From the NCBI GenBank assembly GCA_039811185.1, contig JBDHYF010000003.1, positions 1 through 64,000 of the forward strand: a stretch of 64,000 nt of DNA. Reading direction: 5' to 3'. A model generated the notes under the pieces. That model saw nothing but the letters and a program-made list of their open reading frames with translations. It made no database searches and was not told where the DNA came from. Every line of letters begins with the position of its first letter. The first letter of the stretch is position 1. Made by a program: the position numbers and the translations under genes. This document shows, in pieces, positions 42,984 to 51,906 of the stretch. The DNA comes from JAEZDR01 sp039811185. GTDB lineage: Bacteria; Bacteroidota; Bacteroidia; Chitinophagales; Chitinophagaceae.

Positions 42984-43004
42984 TAAATCGTAAATCGTAA
43001 ATCG
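42984..43004. repeat. Three tandem 7-bp repeats
   Basis: TAAATCG three times in a row, followed by a degenerate fourth unit. Noncoding; likely a slippage-prone microrepeat. Confidence 0.75.
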
Positions 43005-43053
43005 CAAATTATACTATCCTTCGGGATTTTTCTGTTTCTTAACGCCGGCTGCA

Positions 43054-43090
43054 ATAAAAAAGGTGGTTGCCTTATGAAACAACCACCTTT
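43054..43090 (-). terminator. hppA terminator
   Basis: On the minus strand an 11-bp perfect stem AAAGGTGGTTG/CAACCACCTTT (arms 43080-43090 and 43059-43069) runs into TTTTTTATTG, 20 bases after the hppA stop. Confidence 0.9.
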
Positions 43091-43109
43091 CCAAATAGCC
43101 GGAATCCAT

Positions 43110-45380
43110 TTACTGGAACGATGCGGTTGTTGTACCGGCCGATGCCGTTTCGCGTTCGTACTTTATCTCGATCTTTTTCGTGTGTTCTTCTGAAGGCGAA
43201 TCGCTGTGCATCTGCGCGAGGGTTGGCGCAAGCACAAGCGAAACAATCGACATCAACTTAATTAAGATGTTCATCGAGGGGCCTGAAGTATCTTTAAACG
43301 GATCTCCAACGGTGTCGCCGGTTACGGATGCTTTATGTGGCTCAGATTTCTTGTAGTACATTTCTCCATCAATTTCAACACCTTTCTCAAAACTCTTTTT
43401 AGCATTATCCCATGCACCCCCTGCGTTGTTTTGAAACATTCCCATCAACACACCGCTTACAGTTGCGCCGGCAAGGAAACCGCCAAGCGCTTCAGGACCT
43501 AAAATAACGCCGATGATAATAGGAGAGATGATTGCTATGGCGCCGGGAGCCATCATTTTTTTAATAGATGCATCGGTAGAAATAGCTACACATTTGTCGT
43601 ACTCAGGTTTTCCTTTTCCTTCCATAATTCCTGGAATAGTTCTGAACTGCCTTCTTACCTCACTCACCATTGCCATAGCTGCTTTACCAACAGCCTGAAT
43701 AGCAAGCGAAGAAAAGATAAACGGTATCATGGCGCCTACAAATAAGCTGGCAAGCACTTTTGCTTTATAAATATCGATACCGGCCATTTCGTAACCGTTG
43801 TTGTTGATTACACCCACATAGGCCGCAAAAAGCGCAAGGGCTGTAAGGGCTGCCGATGCAATGGCGAAGCCTTTTCCTGTGGCGGCGGTGGTATTTCCTA
43901 CAGCATCCAATACGTCTGTTTTTTCTCTCACATCGGCCGGTAGCTCGCTCATTTCGGCAATACCTCCTGCATTGTCGGCAATCGGGCCAAATGCGTCGAT
44001 TGCAAGTTGCATGGCTGTCGTTGCCATCATTCCGGTTGCAGCAATTGCCACTCCATACAAACCGGCACATTCGTACGAGCCCCAAATACCCGCTGCGAGC
44101 ACGATGATTGGCAATAAAGTAGACTCCATTCCCACCGATAAACCACCAATTACGTTGGTAGCATGGCCAGTAGATGATTGCTGAATGATTGAATTTACCG
44201 GACGCTTGCCGATAGCGGTGTAGTATTCGGTGATAATGCTCATCAGCGTACCTACTGCAAGGCCCACCAAAATGGCTCCGAGTACCCCTTCGCGGGTAAT
44301 AGCGATGGCGCCGGAAACAATTTGCGCCGGATCGTTTTCTATAAAGTCTCTTTTCAGATAAACGGGCGTTTCGGGAAGAATATAGTAAACGAGTGCAGCA
44401 CTTGCAATGGCAGTAAGTATAATAGAGCCCCAGTTGCCCATGTTCAGTGCTTTCTGAACCACTTGCGTGCTAATGCCTGCACTGTCGCTGATTCGAACGA
44501 AGAATGTTCCTACAATAGAAAAGAGAATTCCTACGCCGGCAATCAGCATAGGTAACAAAATAGGCGCGAAACCTCCGAACATATCTTGTGAAATGGCCTC
44601 CTGTCCGAGCACCATGGTTGCTAAAACTGTGGCAACATACGAACCGAAAAGGTCTGCACCCATACCGGCTACGTCGCCCACATTGTCGCCCACATTGTCC
44701 GCAATAGTTGCCGGATTACGCGGGTCATCTTCGGGAATTCCTGCTTCCACCTTACCTACCAGGTCGGCACCCACATCGGCAGCTTTGGTATAAATTCCGC
44801 CGCCCACGCGCGCAAAAAGTGCAATAGATTCTGCACCGAGCGAAAACCCGGTAAGAACTTCAATAGTCCGCACCATTTCGAGTGAGTCGGCAGCCGCTTC
44901 CGGAGCAAAAATGGCTTTCAATACAAGGTATAAGCCGCCCAGCCCAAGTACTGCAAGGCCGGCAACGCCAAGCCCCATTACCGAACCGCCGGTGAAAGAA
45001 ACAGCCAGCGCTTTCGACAAACTGGTTCTGGCCGCCTGGGCTGTGCGTACGTTGGCTTTGGTGGCTACCTTCATTCCAATATAACCTGCTATGGCACTGG
45101 CTATGGCGCCAATGATAAACGCAATTGCAATAGACCAATGAGAATGGCTGTTTTTCGACGCCATAAATCCGAGCAGTAAAGCCACGATAATTACAAAATA
45201 GGTAAGAATGCGCCACTCGGCTTTTAAGAAGGCCATTGCGCCATCAGCAATGTACGTGCTGATTTCTTTCATTCTCGATTCTCCGGCAGGTTGTTTGGCA
45301 ACCCAGTTAAACTTCACGAGCGTGTAAAGCAAACCGATAACGCCCATTACCGGAACGGCGTAAAAAAGATAATTGTTCAT
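43110..45380 (-). CDS. hppA: Membrane pyrophosphatase, K+-stimulated type
   Basis: A 756-aa integral membrane pump with about 16 helices that couples pyrophosphate hydrolysis to H+ (or Na+) export. The substrate site shows GGGIYTKAADVGADLVGKVE, DNVGDNVGDVAGMGADLFGSY and the C-terminal DTVGDPFKDTSGPSMNILIKL. The segment GNTTAATGKGFAIASAALTAL, with Ala where K+-independent enzymes have Lys, points to the K+-stimulated class. Whether it moves H+, Na+ or both cannot be read by eye. The open frame continues 17 codons upstream; the ATG at 45380 (MNNYLF) is the natural start. Confidence 0.96.
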   Translation of the reverse strand: MNNYLFYAVPVMGVIGLLYTLVKFNWVAKQPAGESRMKEISTYIADGAMAFLKAEWRILTYFVIIVALLLGFMASKNSHSHWSIAIAFIIGAIASAIAGYIGMKVATKANVRTAQAARTSLSKALAVSFTGGSVMGLGVAGLAVLGLGGLYLVLKAIFAPEAAADSLEMVRTIEVLTGFSLGAESIALFARVGGGIYTKAADVGADLVGKVEAGIPEDDPRNPATIADNVGDNVGDVAGMGADLFGSYVATVLATMVLGQEAISQDMFGGFAPILLPMLIAGVGILFSIVGTFFVRISDSAGISTQVVQKALNMGNWGSIILTAIASAALVYYILPETPVYLKRDFIENDPAQIVSGAIAITREGVLGAILVGLAVGTLMSIITEYYTAIGKRPVNSIIQQSSTGHATNVIGGLSVGMESTLLPIIVLAAGIWGSYECAGLYGVAIAATGMMATTAMQLAIDAFGPIADNAGGIAEMSELPADVREKTDVLDAVGNTTAATGKGFAIASAALTALALFAAYVGVINNNGYEMAGIDIYKAKVLASLFVGAMIPFIFSSLAIQAVGKAAMAMVSEVRRQFRTIPGIMEGKGKPEYDKCVAISTDASIKKMMAPGAIAIISPIIIGVILGPEALGGFLAGATVSGVLMGMFQNNAGGAWDNAKKSFEKGVEIDGEMYYKKSEPHKASVTGDTVGDPFKDTSGPSMNILIKLMSIVSLVLAPTLAQMHSDSPSEEHTKKIEIKYERETASAGTTTASFQ

Positions 45381-45420
45381 AATCAGTTTCTCAAATAATT
45401 TGATGATATTTTTAAGGGTG

Positions 45421-45440
45421 CTGCAACGCAAGGGTTGCAG
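45421..45440 (-). repeat. Inverted repeat in the hppA leader
   Basis: CTGCAAC/GTTGCAG, a perfect 7-bp stem with a 6-base loop, 40 bases upstream of the hppA start. The -7-like TATTTTTG (minus strand, 45446-45453) is beside it. The hairpin could affect expression; nothing supports a known class. Confidence 0.4.
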
Positions 45441-45541
45441 GGCGGCAAAAATAGGAGATAGAAGGCAAAAACGTTTGTATTTGCATCAATATAAAATTTT
45501 TAGCCGCCAAATATTTTTTATATTGCTCTAAATCTTTTTTA

Positions 45542-45976
45542 ATGAAGTTAACCCTCCTGATCGCCCATCTTCTCCTATCGGTTTCCCTGCTTGCACAGCA
45601 GCATCCCATAGAAGCCGTTTGGTATAATGGAGAGAAGACTTCCCGCATAAAGATATACAAGGCAAAAAACGATTTGTTTTACGGCAAGATTATTTGGATG
45701 AAAGAGCCGACGGCCGATGGAAAAGACCGAACCGATGTTCACAATCCCGACGAAAACCTACGCCACCGACCTTTGATGAACCTTGTCATCTTTAAAGACT
45801 TTAAACTCTCTGCCGCCGGCTCAAACACTTTAGAAGGAGGCACCATTTACGACCCAAAAACGGGTAAAACCTATTGCGGAAAAATCAGCGTTGAAAACAA
45901 AAGGCTCAGGCTGAAAGGCTATATCTGTGGGCTTAGTTTGTTTAGCAGAAGCACGGTATGGGAAATGGCCGAATAA
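45542..45976 (+). CDS. DUF2147-family secreted protein
   Basis: A 144-aa exported protein with a signal peptide (residues 1-18, LLSVSLLAQQ). It matches the DUF2147 pattern: EAVWYNGEKTSRIKIYKAKND, YGKIIWMKEP, GGTIYDPKTGKTYCGKIS and LRLKGYICGLSLFSRSTVWE. The function of the family is unknown; members are small beta-rich periplasmic proteins. It is divergent from hppA. Confidence 0.88.
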   Translation: MKLTLLIAHLLLSVSLLAQQHPIEAVWYNGEKTSRIKIYKAKNDLFYGKIIWMKEPTADGKDRTDVHNPDENLRHRPLMNLVIFKDFKLSAAGSNTLEGGTIYDPKTGKTYCGKISVENKRLRLKGYICGLSLFSRSTVWEMAE

Positions 45977-46053
45977 ATTTAAACGCCCGTAGTGTAAACG
46001 GAATGTTTTATAATTTTTGGCAGGATTTTATTAGGTAAGTACAAAACAAGCCT

Positions 46054-46212
46054 ATGCACCTGATCCATAAAATAAAGAACCTGCTTCGCAAGGAAAGAGA
46101 AGTCATCAACAAAGGTTTCGAGGCTATGAATCCGGAAAATCAAAAACTGATTCCCGATTATCTAAAGATGAATGACGATAAGCGCTGGCCATTGTTTTGT
46201 ATTAATCCCTAG
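46054..46212 (+). CDS. 52-aa hypothetical small protein
   Basis: An ORF of 52 codons (MHLIHKIKNLLRKEREVINK at the start, MNDDKRWPLFCINP at the end) with no known match. Charged helical first half; Trp-Pro rich end. Its last 11 bases overlap the convergent XdhC-like gene. TATAATTTTTGG (46009-46020) may be a loose promoter. It is plausible but unproven. Confidence 0.4.
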   Translation: MHLIHKIKNLLRKEREVINKGFEAMNPENQKLIPDYLKMNDDKRWPLFCINP

Positions 46213-47188
46213 CCGGTTTATTTCTTTCGAGGATAATTTGCGCTGCAATGCTAACAGCTATTTCCTCAGGTGTTTTACTGTATATTTCCAATCCAACCGG
46301 CGCATGTATTTTTATTAAATCCTCTTTGGTAAAACCTTCGTTAGTAAGTTCATCAAATAAGTCATCTATCTTCTTTTTACTTCCGAGTAATCCCAAATAC
46401 TTAACCGGGCGCGCCCTGATTGCCTTCAATGCAATCTTGTCGGTGCGATAACCAAAGGTCATAATCACCACAAAATCTGTATCGTTGATGTGGGCGCTTG
46501 TGCGGAGGTCTTCATAACTGTTCAGCACTTTCTTGTCGCGCGCAAAAATATTTTCGTTCATGGTTTGCAAATCTTCCCGGTCGTCATAAACAATCACGTC
46601 AAATCCCAACATGTCGAGCAGCCGGCTTAGGGCCAGAGAACAATGCCCGCCGCCAATAACGTGCACTTTTGCGGACGGCCTAAAAACTTCTGTATAATTA
46701 AACGCCCGTTCCGATGTGTATTCGAAGGAAGTATGCAACCTAACGGGATCTGAAAGAAAACTGATTTTTCCGGGTACAATCCGCAGTGCTCCCTCAATCT
46801 CATTTTCGATGGAAGAAACCATTTCTGCAACCAACGCGCTTTCGTCGGTTGTGAAAAGATGCAGATAAACATACTGCTCTCCCGAACAAATCATTCCACT
46901 GCGATTTTCTGTCGCTTCCTTTTTATGAACCTGCGGCTTCAACACCGAAAACTCTTCCGTGTCGCTCAATCTTTTTTTCGCAAGTTCAATCAGTTTATGT
47001 TCCATCATTCCGCCTCCGATTGAGCCTTGCATTTCGTGTCGGTCATTGATAGCCATACAAAACCCGCGTCGCCCCGGACTGCTGCCACGGCTTTCCAGCA
47101 CATATAGCAACATTACGGGCCGCTCCTCCACTAAATTTTTTTCTATAAACCGCCACACGCTTAATTGTTTCTGCACCATATTATACAT
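46202..47188 (-). CDS. xdhC: XdhC/CoxI-family molybdenum enzyme maturation factor
   Basis: A 328-aa protein needed to insert sulfurated molybdenum cofactor into xanthine dehydrogenase. The XdhC/CoxI N-terminal domain has LYVLESRGSSPGRRGFCMAI and GSIGGGMMEHKLIE. The C-terminal Rossmann domain has VHVIGGGHCSLALSRLL and GLLGSKKKI. It begins 8 bases inside the end of xdhB (ATG at 47188; another ATG at 47179). It is the last of three coupled genes. Confidence 0.9.
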   Translation of the reverse strand: MYNMVQKQLSVWRFIEKNLVEERPVMLLYVLESRGSSPGRRGFCMAINDRHEMQGSIGGGMMEHKLIELAKKRLSDTEEFSVLKPQVHKKEATENRSGMICSGEQYVYLHLFTTDESALVAEMVSSIENEIEGALRIVPGKISFLSDPVRLHTSFEYTSERAFNYTEVFRPSAKVHVIGGGHCSLALSRLLDMLGFDVIVYDDREDLQTMNENIFARDKKVLNSYEDLRTSAHINDTDFVVIMTFGYRTDKIALKAIRARPVKYLGLLGSKKKIDDLFDELTNEGFTKEDLIKIHAPVGLEIYSKTPEEIAVSIAAQIILERNKPARD

Positions 47189-49454
47189 GATCTGCTACCG
47201 CCGATGTTACCGGCTTTAGTACATTCATCAACAACTTTTCGGGTGTCATAGGCGCATCGAAGGGAAGCGATGTGCTGCCATTCAATGATTTTATTGCATT
47301 GCGCAGCGCAAAATAAGTTCCGATGCCATACATTAAAGGCGGCTCGCCAACAGCTTTTGAATTGAATATTGCCAGCGAGGGTTCTTTATTCTCTAAAAAC
47401 TCGATCGTTATTTCTTTCGGTACAGAATAAATGTCGGGCACTTTGTAAGTAGACAGTGCATTCGACCGAAGCCTGCCCTGATCATCAAACACAATTTCTT
47501 CCAGCGTCATCCAGCCAATACCCTGCACAAGTCCGCCTTCTATCTGTCCAATATCAATGGTTTTGTTCATACTGCTCCCGAAATCGTGAACAATTTTTAC
47601 GCTGTCAATTCCATAGGTTCCCCTAAGGCAGTCAATCGTTACGGTTGTAAGTGCGGTTCCAAAAACATGATAGGCAAAAGGGTGTCCTTTTTCCGTTGCT
47701 GCGTTAAAGTGTACCGTTGGTGTAGCATAGTGGCCGTGTTCAGAAAGACTGATGCGTTTTTCGTATGCGGTTTGTATCAGCTCACTCCAGCTCATTGCAT
47801 AATCTTGGGTTGCAACCACCGCTCCTTTATTAAAAGAAATATCGGAGAGGTTGCAGCCAAAATGTTCGGATGCAACTTGCATTAGCCGGCTCTTTAAAGC
47901 AATACAGGCTGCTTCCACAGCGCGTCCGTTTAAGTCGGCAGTAGCGCTTGCTGCGGAAGGAGAGGTGTTGGCAATACGGAAGGTGTTGGTGGATTGAATT
48001 TTGATAAACGAAGCATCAATCTTCAGCACATCTGCTGCCACCTGAATCATTTTTGTGTTCACGCCTTGCCCCATTTCAACGGCGCCGGTTGTTATCAGAA
48101 CGGTGCCGTCGGTATAAATATGAACGAGCGCCCGTGCCTGATTCATGAATGTTTTGGTGAACGAAATTCCAAAGCATATCGGCATCACCGAAAAGCCTTT
48201 TTTAAACAAGTGGTTTTCTGCATTGAAAGCCTTCACGCGCTGGATGCTCTCGTCCATTTTAAAAAGATGTTCCGCACGCTGCCAGCATTGCGGCGCAAGG
48301 CTTTCAATGGACTGGCCGTAAGAGAGTTGCTGACCTTTTTGGATGAGATTTTTTTTCTGGATGACGGCGGCATCTACACCAAGTTCATCGGCGGCGCAAG
48401 CGATGGCACATTCCATTACGAACATTCCTTGTGGGCCTCCGAAGCCACGAAAGGCGGTGTTTGGAGGGAGGTTTGTTTTGCAGGAAAATGCAGTTGCTTT
48501 TACGTTGGGAACAAAATAGGTGTTGGTGCTGTGAAAGAGCGTACGTTCCATTACGGCAGGCGACAGGTCGGCCGCAGCGCCTGCATTCTGATAAAATTTC
48601 ACTTCATAAGCAATTATTTTCAGGTCGTTGTTCAGCCCAATTTTAAAGTCGGCCGAATACGGATGTCGTTTGCCGGTCATACGCATATCATCCATCCTGT
48701 GCAACGAATATTTAACGGGTTTTTTCAGATGGAAACAGGCGAGTGCTACGAGCGATGCCCATGCCGATGCCTGATCTTCTTTGCCGCCAAATCCGCCACC
48801 AAGGCGGGTTACATCGACTTCTACCTGGTGCATGCCCACACCTAAAACTGTTGCAACGGTGCGCTGAACAGCGGTGGGCCCCTGCGTAGAAGAATATATT
48901 TTTATGCTGTTATTTTCCATAGGCACTGCATAGGCGCCCTGTGTTTCAATATACAGATGTTCTTGTCCGTTGCTGTATGTTTTACCTTCAAAAACGTGTG
49001 TGCAGCCGGCAAAGCCTTGTTCAATGTCGCCCATAGAAAACGTGCGTGGTGCAACAATGTATTGCTGCTTTTCGTGTGCCGCTCTTTCACAAGTAACCAC
49101 TTCAAGCGGTTCGAATTCGCATTTAATTTTCTTTGCTGCGGCACGCGCCATGGAAGGCGATTCGGCTACTACGAGCGCAATCGGCATCCCACAAAAATCA
49201 ACGATGTCTTTTGCAAGCAACGGCTCGTCCTTTACTGCGCTGCCGATTTCATTTTCACCGCTTATATCGGATGCGGTAAAAATTTTTGCTACACCGGGCA
49301 TACGGCCGGCTTCCGAAATATCGAGGTGCTTAATTTTTGCGTGTGCTATCGGCGCATCGTAGACGGCGCAAAACAGCGTGCCCTGAATGGTGGGTATGTC
49401 GTCGAGATAAACAGATTTTCCGGTTAAATGATTTTTGGCATCGATGTTTTTCAT
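47181..49454 (-). CDS. xdhB: Xanthine dehydrogenase, molybdopterin subunit
   Basis: A 757-aa molybdenum hydroxylase large subunit that oxidises hypoxanthine and xanthine. Aldehyde oxidase/xanthine dehydrogenase a/b hammerhead domain (about 1-115), then the Moco-binding domain with LGGGFGGKEDQASAWA, PPNTAFRGFGGPQGMF and, late, KAVGEPPLMYG with the catalytic Glu. It overlaps the 3' end of xdhA by 4 bases. With adenine deaminase at 7.5 kb it completes much of purine breakdown to urate. Confidence 0.94.
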   Translation of the reverse strand: MKNIDAKNHLTGKSVYLDDIPTIQGTLFCAVYDAPIAHAKIKHLDISEAGRMPGVAKIFTASDISGENEIGSAVKDEPLLAKDIVDFCGMPIALVVAESPSMARAAAKKIKCEFEPLEVVTCERAAHEKQQYIVAPRTFSMGDIEQGFAGCTHVFEGKTYSNGQEHLYIETQGAYAVPMENNSIKIYSSTQGPTAVQRTVATVLGVGMHQVEVDVTRLGGGFGGKEDQASAWASLVALACFHLKKPVKYSLHRMDDMRMTGKRHPYSADFKIGLNNDLKIIAYEVKFYQNAGAAADLSPAVMERTLFHSTNTYFVPNVKATAFSCKTNLPPNTAFRGFGGPQGMFVMECAIACAADELGVDAAVIQKKNLIQKGQQLSYGQSIESLAPQCWQRAEHLFKMDESIQRVKAFNAENHLFKKGFSVMPICFGISFTKTFMNQARALVHIYTDGTVLITTGAVEMGQGVNTKMIQVAADVLKIDASFIKIQSTNTFRIANTSPSAASATADLNGRAVEAACIALKSRLMQVASEHFGCNLSDISFNKGAVVATQDYAMSWSELIQTAYEKRISLSEHGHYATPTVHFNAATEKGHPFAYHVFGTALTTVTIDCLRGTYGIDSVKIVHDFGSSMNKTIDIGQIEGGLVQGIGWMTLEEIVFDDQGRLRSNALSTYKVPDIYSVPKEITIEFLENKEPSLAIFNSKAVGEPPLMYGIGTYFALRNAIKSLNGSTSLPFDAPMTPEKLLMNVLKPVTSAVADHV

Positions 49455-50857
49455 ATCGCTAATATTTTAGGAGCGGAGAGTTCCGGAAAGAGTTTGATGA
49501 AGTGTGCTTTTACCAGTTGTTGCAGCAGCGACCGTTTGTACGCTGCTGTTCCGCGTGCATCGCTGATCGGTGCTATCTCCGATTGCAGCAGGTCCATCAG
49601 TTCGTCTACAATTGTTTCGTTAACGTGCTTTCCTTTCAGCCACTCAGATGTTGCGGCGAGGAGCTTCGGAATGGCTGCAACGCCTCCGGCGCTAAGCATG
49701 GCGCGAAGAATTTTATCGTCTTTCATTTCAATAAAGCATGCGCTGTTTACGCTCGCTATGTCAAGATGCGTGCGCTTGCTTATTTTTTCGAAGCTGAACA
49801 ACCCATGATTCGCGGGTTGCAGTTCAATGTAGCGAATTACTTCGTCGGGAGATTTATTGAGTTGCTTGTAGCCGGTGTAGAAGTCTTTCAGATCTATCAG
49901 TCTGATATTTTCTTCCGCTTCCAAATGGAGTCGTGCGTTTAATGCAAGCAGCATCACTGTGAAATCGCCGATGGGCGAAGCGTTTACAAGATTGCCTGCA
50001 ATGGTGGCCATATTTCTGATGGGCGTGGAGGAAATCAGTTTATAAAAAGAGGACAGGCCGGGAATATATTTTTCGATGGCGGCATGGCTGACCAAATCGG
50101 TAACGGTAGCCGACCCGCCGATAAAAAGATTTCCGTTTTTCTCGAAGATGTTTTTGAGTCCGTTTTGCTGATGTAAAAAATGCGGCTCTTGCGATAGTCC
50201 GTCGTGGTGTTGAACAAACAAGTCGGTGCCTCCTCCGATAAAGCGTGCTTTAGCAGGAGTGATATGATAGGCTGGCTGATGTTGCAGAAGTAGTTGTTGC
50301 AGCCGACTTTCGATGGTTAAAAAATAAGCCGGCACTATTTTGAGCGCCACCGCGTTTTCTATGGTTGCAGAGGTGTTTGAAGTATCGTTTACAATATCGG
50401 CAATTGCCCTTTCTATAGATTTATATCCGGTACAACGGCAGATGTTCCCGTCAACAGCGCTCAATCCGTTGTTAATTGTTTTCTGCTTATCGGACAAACA
50501 AAAGGCGGTGAGCGAAGTAACGAAACCGGGTGTACAAAAGCCGCACTGAGTGGCCGATTGGTTATACATGGCTTCCTGTATCAGGGTAAGATTGTTTTCG
50601 ATATTAATTCCTTCAACGGTAACAATGTGTTTGCCGTTTGCGTTTCCTACCGGCATTAAGCACGAGGTTGCGGTAGTATAATTTAGTTTACCGTTTCGGA
50701 TTTCACCCACAAGCACGGTACATGCGCCACAGTCGCCTTCGCGGCAGCCAATTTTTGTACCGGTTAAATGACGGTGGTAGCGAATGAAGTCGAGCAGAAG
50801 CGTACCCGCCGGAACCGACGTATCGATTTCTTGATTATTCAGGATAAATTGTATCAA
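49451..50857 (-). CDS. xdhA: Xanthine dehydrogenase, Fe-S/FAD subunit
   Basis: A 468-aa small subunit with two [2Fe-2S] clusters and FAD. Plant-type ferredoxin domain (GCREGDCGACTVLVG) and helical second domain (QCGFCTPGF, NICRCTGYKSIE) span residues 1-160; the FAD-binding domain follows (RFIGGGTDLFV, TIAGNLVNASPIGD). The start is TTG at 50857; no in-frame ATG upstream. A minus-strand TACTTTTA (50880-50887) may be the -7 element. First gene of xdhA-xdhB-xdhC. Confidence 0.93.
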   Translation of the reverse strand: MIQFILNNQEIDTSVPAGTLLLDFIRYHRHLTGTKIGCREGDCGACTVLVGEIRNGKLNYTTATSCLMPVGNANGKHIVTVEGINIENNLTLIQEAMYNQSATQCGFCTPGFVTSLTAFCLSDKQKTINNGLSAVDGNICRCTGYKSIERAIADIVNDTSNTSATIENAVALKIVPAYFLTIESRLQQLLLQHQPAYHITPAKARFIGGGTDLFVQHHDGLSQEPHFLHQQNGLKNIFEKNGNLFIGGSATVTDLVSHAAIEKYIPGLSSFYKLISSTPIRNMATIAGNLVNASPIGDFTVMLLALNARLHLEAEENIRLIDLKDFYTGYKQLNKSPDEVIRYIELQPANHGLFSFEKISKRTHLDIASVNSACFIEMKDDKILRAMLSAGGVAAIPKLLAATSEWLKGKHVNETIVDELMDLLQSEIAPISDARGTAAYKRSLLQQLVKAHFIKLFPELSAPKILAI

Positions 50858-50896
50858 AATGTCTTCTTTTGTGCAAGGCTAAAAGTAAGGATTAAA

Positions 50897-51880
50897 ATGA
50901 ATGGTCGGACGTGCAATTTCCATCTCTATTATCGGTTGATTGCGTTGTGGATAATGGCAGAAATTTTCATTGGCGGTTTGATTCATGCGCTGCGCTTAAT
51001 TGGCAGCGGATTGATTGTGGGCAGTGCCGCGGTGATATGCATGAGCCTGATAGCGCTGCATTACAAGCAAAGGGGTTTGATAATAAAAGCCACGATAGTT
51101 GTGCTGCTGTTCAAGTTTACGCTTAGCCCACAAGCGCCGTTTACCGCATACGTAGCCGTGTTGTTTCAAGGCGTTGTTGGGGAGCTGATTTTTTACAGCC
51201 GGCTAAGCTTCAAAGTAAAATCATACGTCGTTGCTTTGCTTGCGCTGCTTGAGTCGGGCTTTCAGCGCATTCTTATTTTAACGGTTGTTTTCGGGAAGTC
51301 GTTGTGGACGGCATTTGATGCGTTTGTACAGCGGCTGATTCCTGTAGATTTTATGAACTATGCAGCCTTGCTGATTCTCGTTTATACGGCGGCTCATTTA
51401 GTGGCGGGATTGTTAGTAGGGAGATGGTGTGCTGCTTTACCCGGCAGAATTGCAGACTGGAAAACGAATGTTCCTTTGTTGCAATTGGATCGGACAGATG
51501 AAGGGACGATTGGTAAGAAGAAGAAGCGGCGGCCGCTTGTTGCAGTGCTTTGGATGGTGCTGCTTTTTATTTTTGCGGTTCAATTCTTTTTTCCTCAATA
51601 CAGCCTAGTGGGCAGCAGTAAGCTTGCGAAAATGCTTCTGCGTTCCGCGATGATTATTGGTTGCTGGGTGCTGATTGTTTCTCCGCTCGTCCGCATCTTG
51701 TTCAAGTATTTTTCGCGCCGTGGACAAACAAAGTATAAAGCGGAAATAGAAGCCGTATCGCTGTTGCTCCCTGAAATGAAAGGGCTGATGACAAGTGCTT
51801 GGCGGGAGAGCGCCAAACTCAGCAGCTATCGGCGTTTGCGTTATTTTGCAAAGCTGATGTTAGCAAACGTGCTCGCATAA
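50897..51880 (+). CDS. Multi-pass membrane protein of unknown function
   Basis: A 327-aa protein with about seven or eight hydrophobic helices in the first 215 residues and near 250-310. A basic Lys/Arg stretch (KKKKRRPLVAV, about 211-221) separates the two groups of helices. I recognise no family. The frame is open to 50768, inside the divergent xdhA; the ATG at 50897 begins the hydrophobic part. It is a single gene, divergent from the xanthine dehydrogenase operon and ending at the terminator at 51882. Confidence 0.7.
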   Translation: MNGRTCNFHLYYRLIALWIMAEIFIGGLIHALRLIGSGLIVGSAAVICMSLIALHYKQRGLIIKATIVVLLFKFTLSPQAPFTAYVAVLFQGVVGELIFYSRLSFKVKSYVVALLALLESGFQRILILTVVFGKSLWTAFDAFVQRLIPVDFMNYAALLILVYTAAHLVAGLLVGRWCAALPGRIADWKTNVPLLQLDRTDEGTIGKKKKRRPLVAVLWMVLLFIFAVQFFFPQYSLVGSSKLAKMLLRSAMIIGCWVLIVSPLVRILFKYFSRRGQTKYKAEIEAVSLLLPEMKGLMTSAWRESAKLSSYRRLRYFAKLMLANVLA

Positions 51881-51902
51881 AAAAACCGGCATCGCCGGTT
51901 TT
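51881..51902. terminator. Bidirectional terminator
   Basis: Perfect 9-bp stem AAAACCGGC/GCCGGTTTT around ATC with A and T runs on either side. It lies between the membrane protein and the GT35-like gene, five bases from each stop. Confidence 0.88.
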
Positions 51903-51906
51903 AAAG

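Noticed and set aside
42984..43004. Tandem 7-bp repeats as a possible CRISPR array
   Set aside because: Repeats are too short, directly adjacent without spacers and only three in number; no cas genes nearby.
47994..48845. Long plus-strand frame of 283 codons opposite xdhB
   Set aside because: It is antisense to a clear xanthine dehydrogenase subunit, has no motif and an unlikely composition; a shadow of the strongly biased codons of xdhB.
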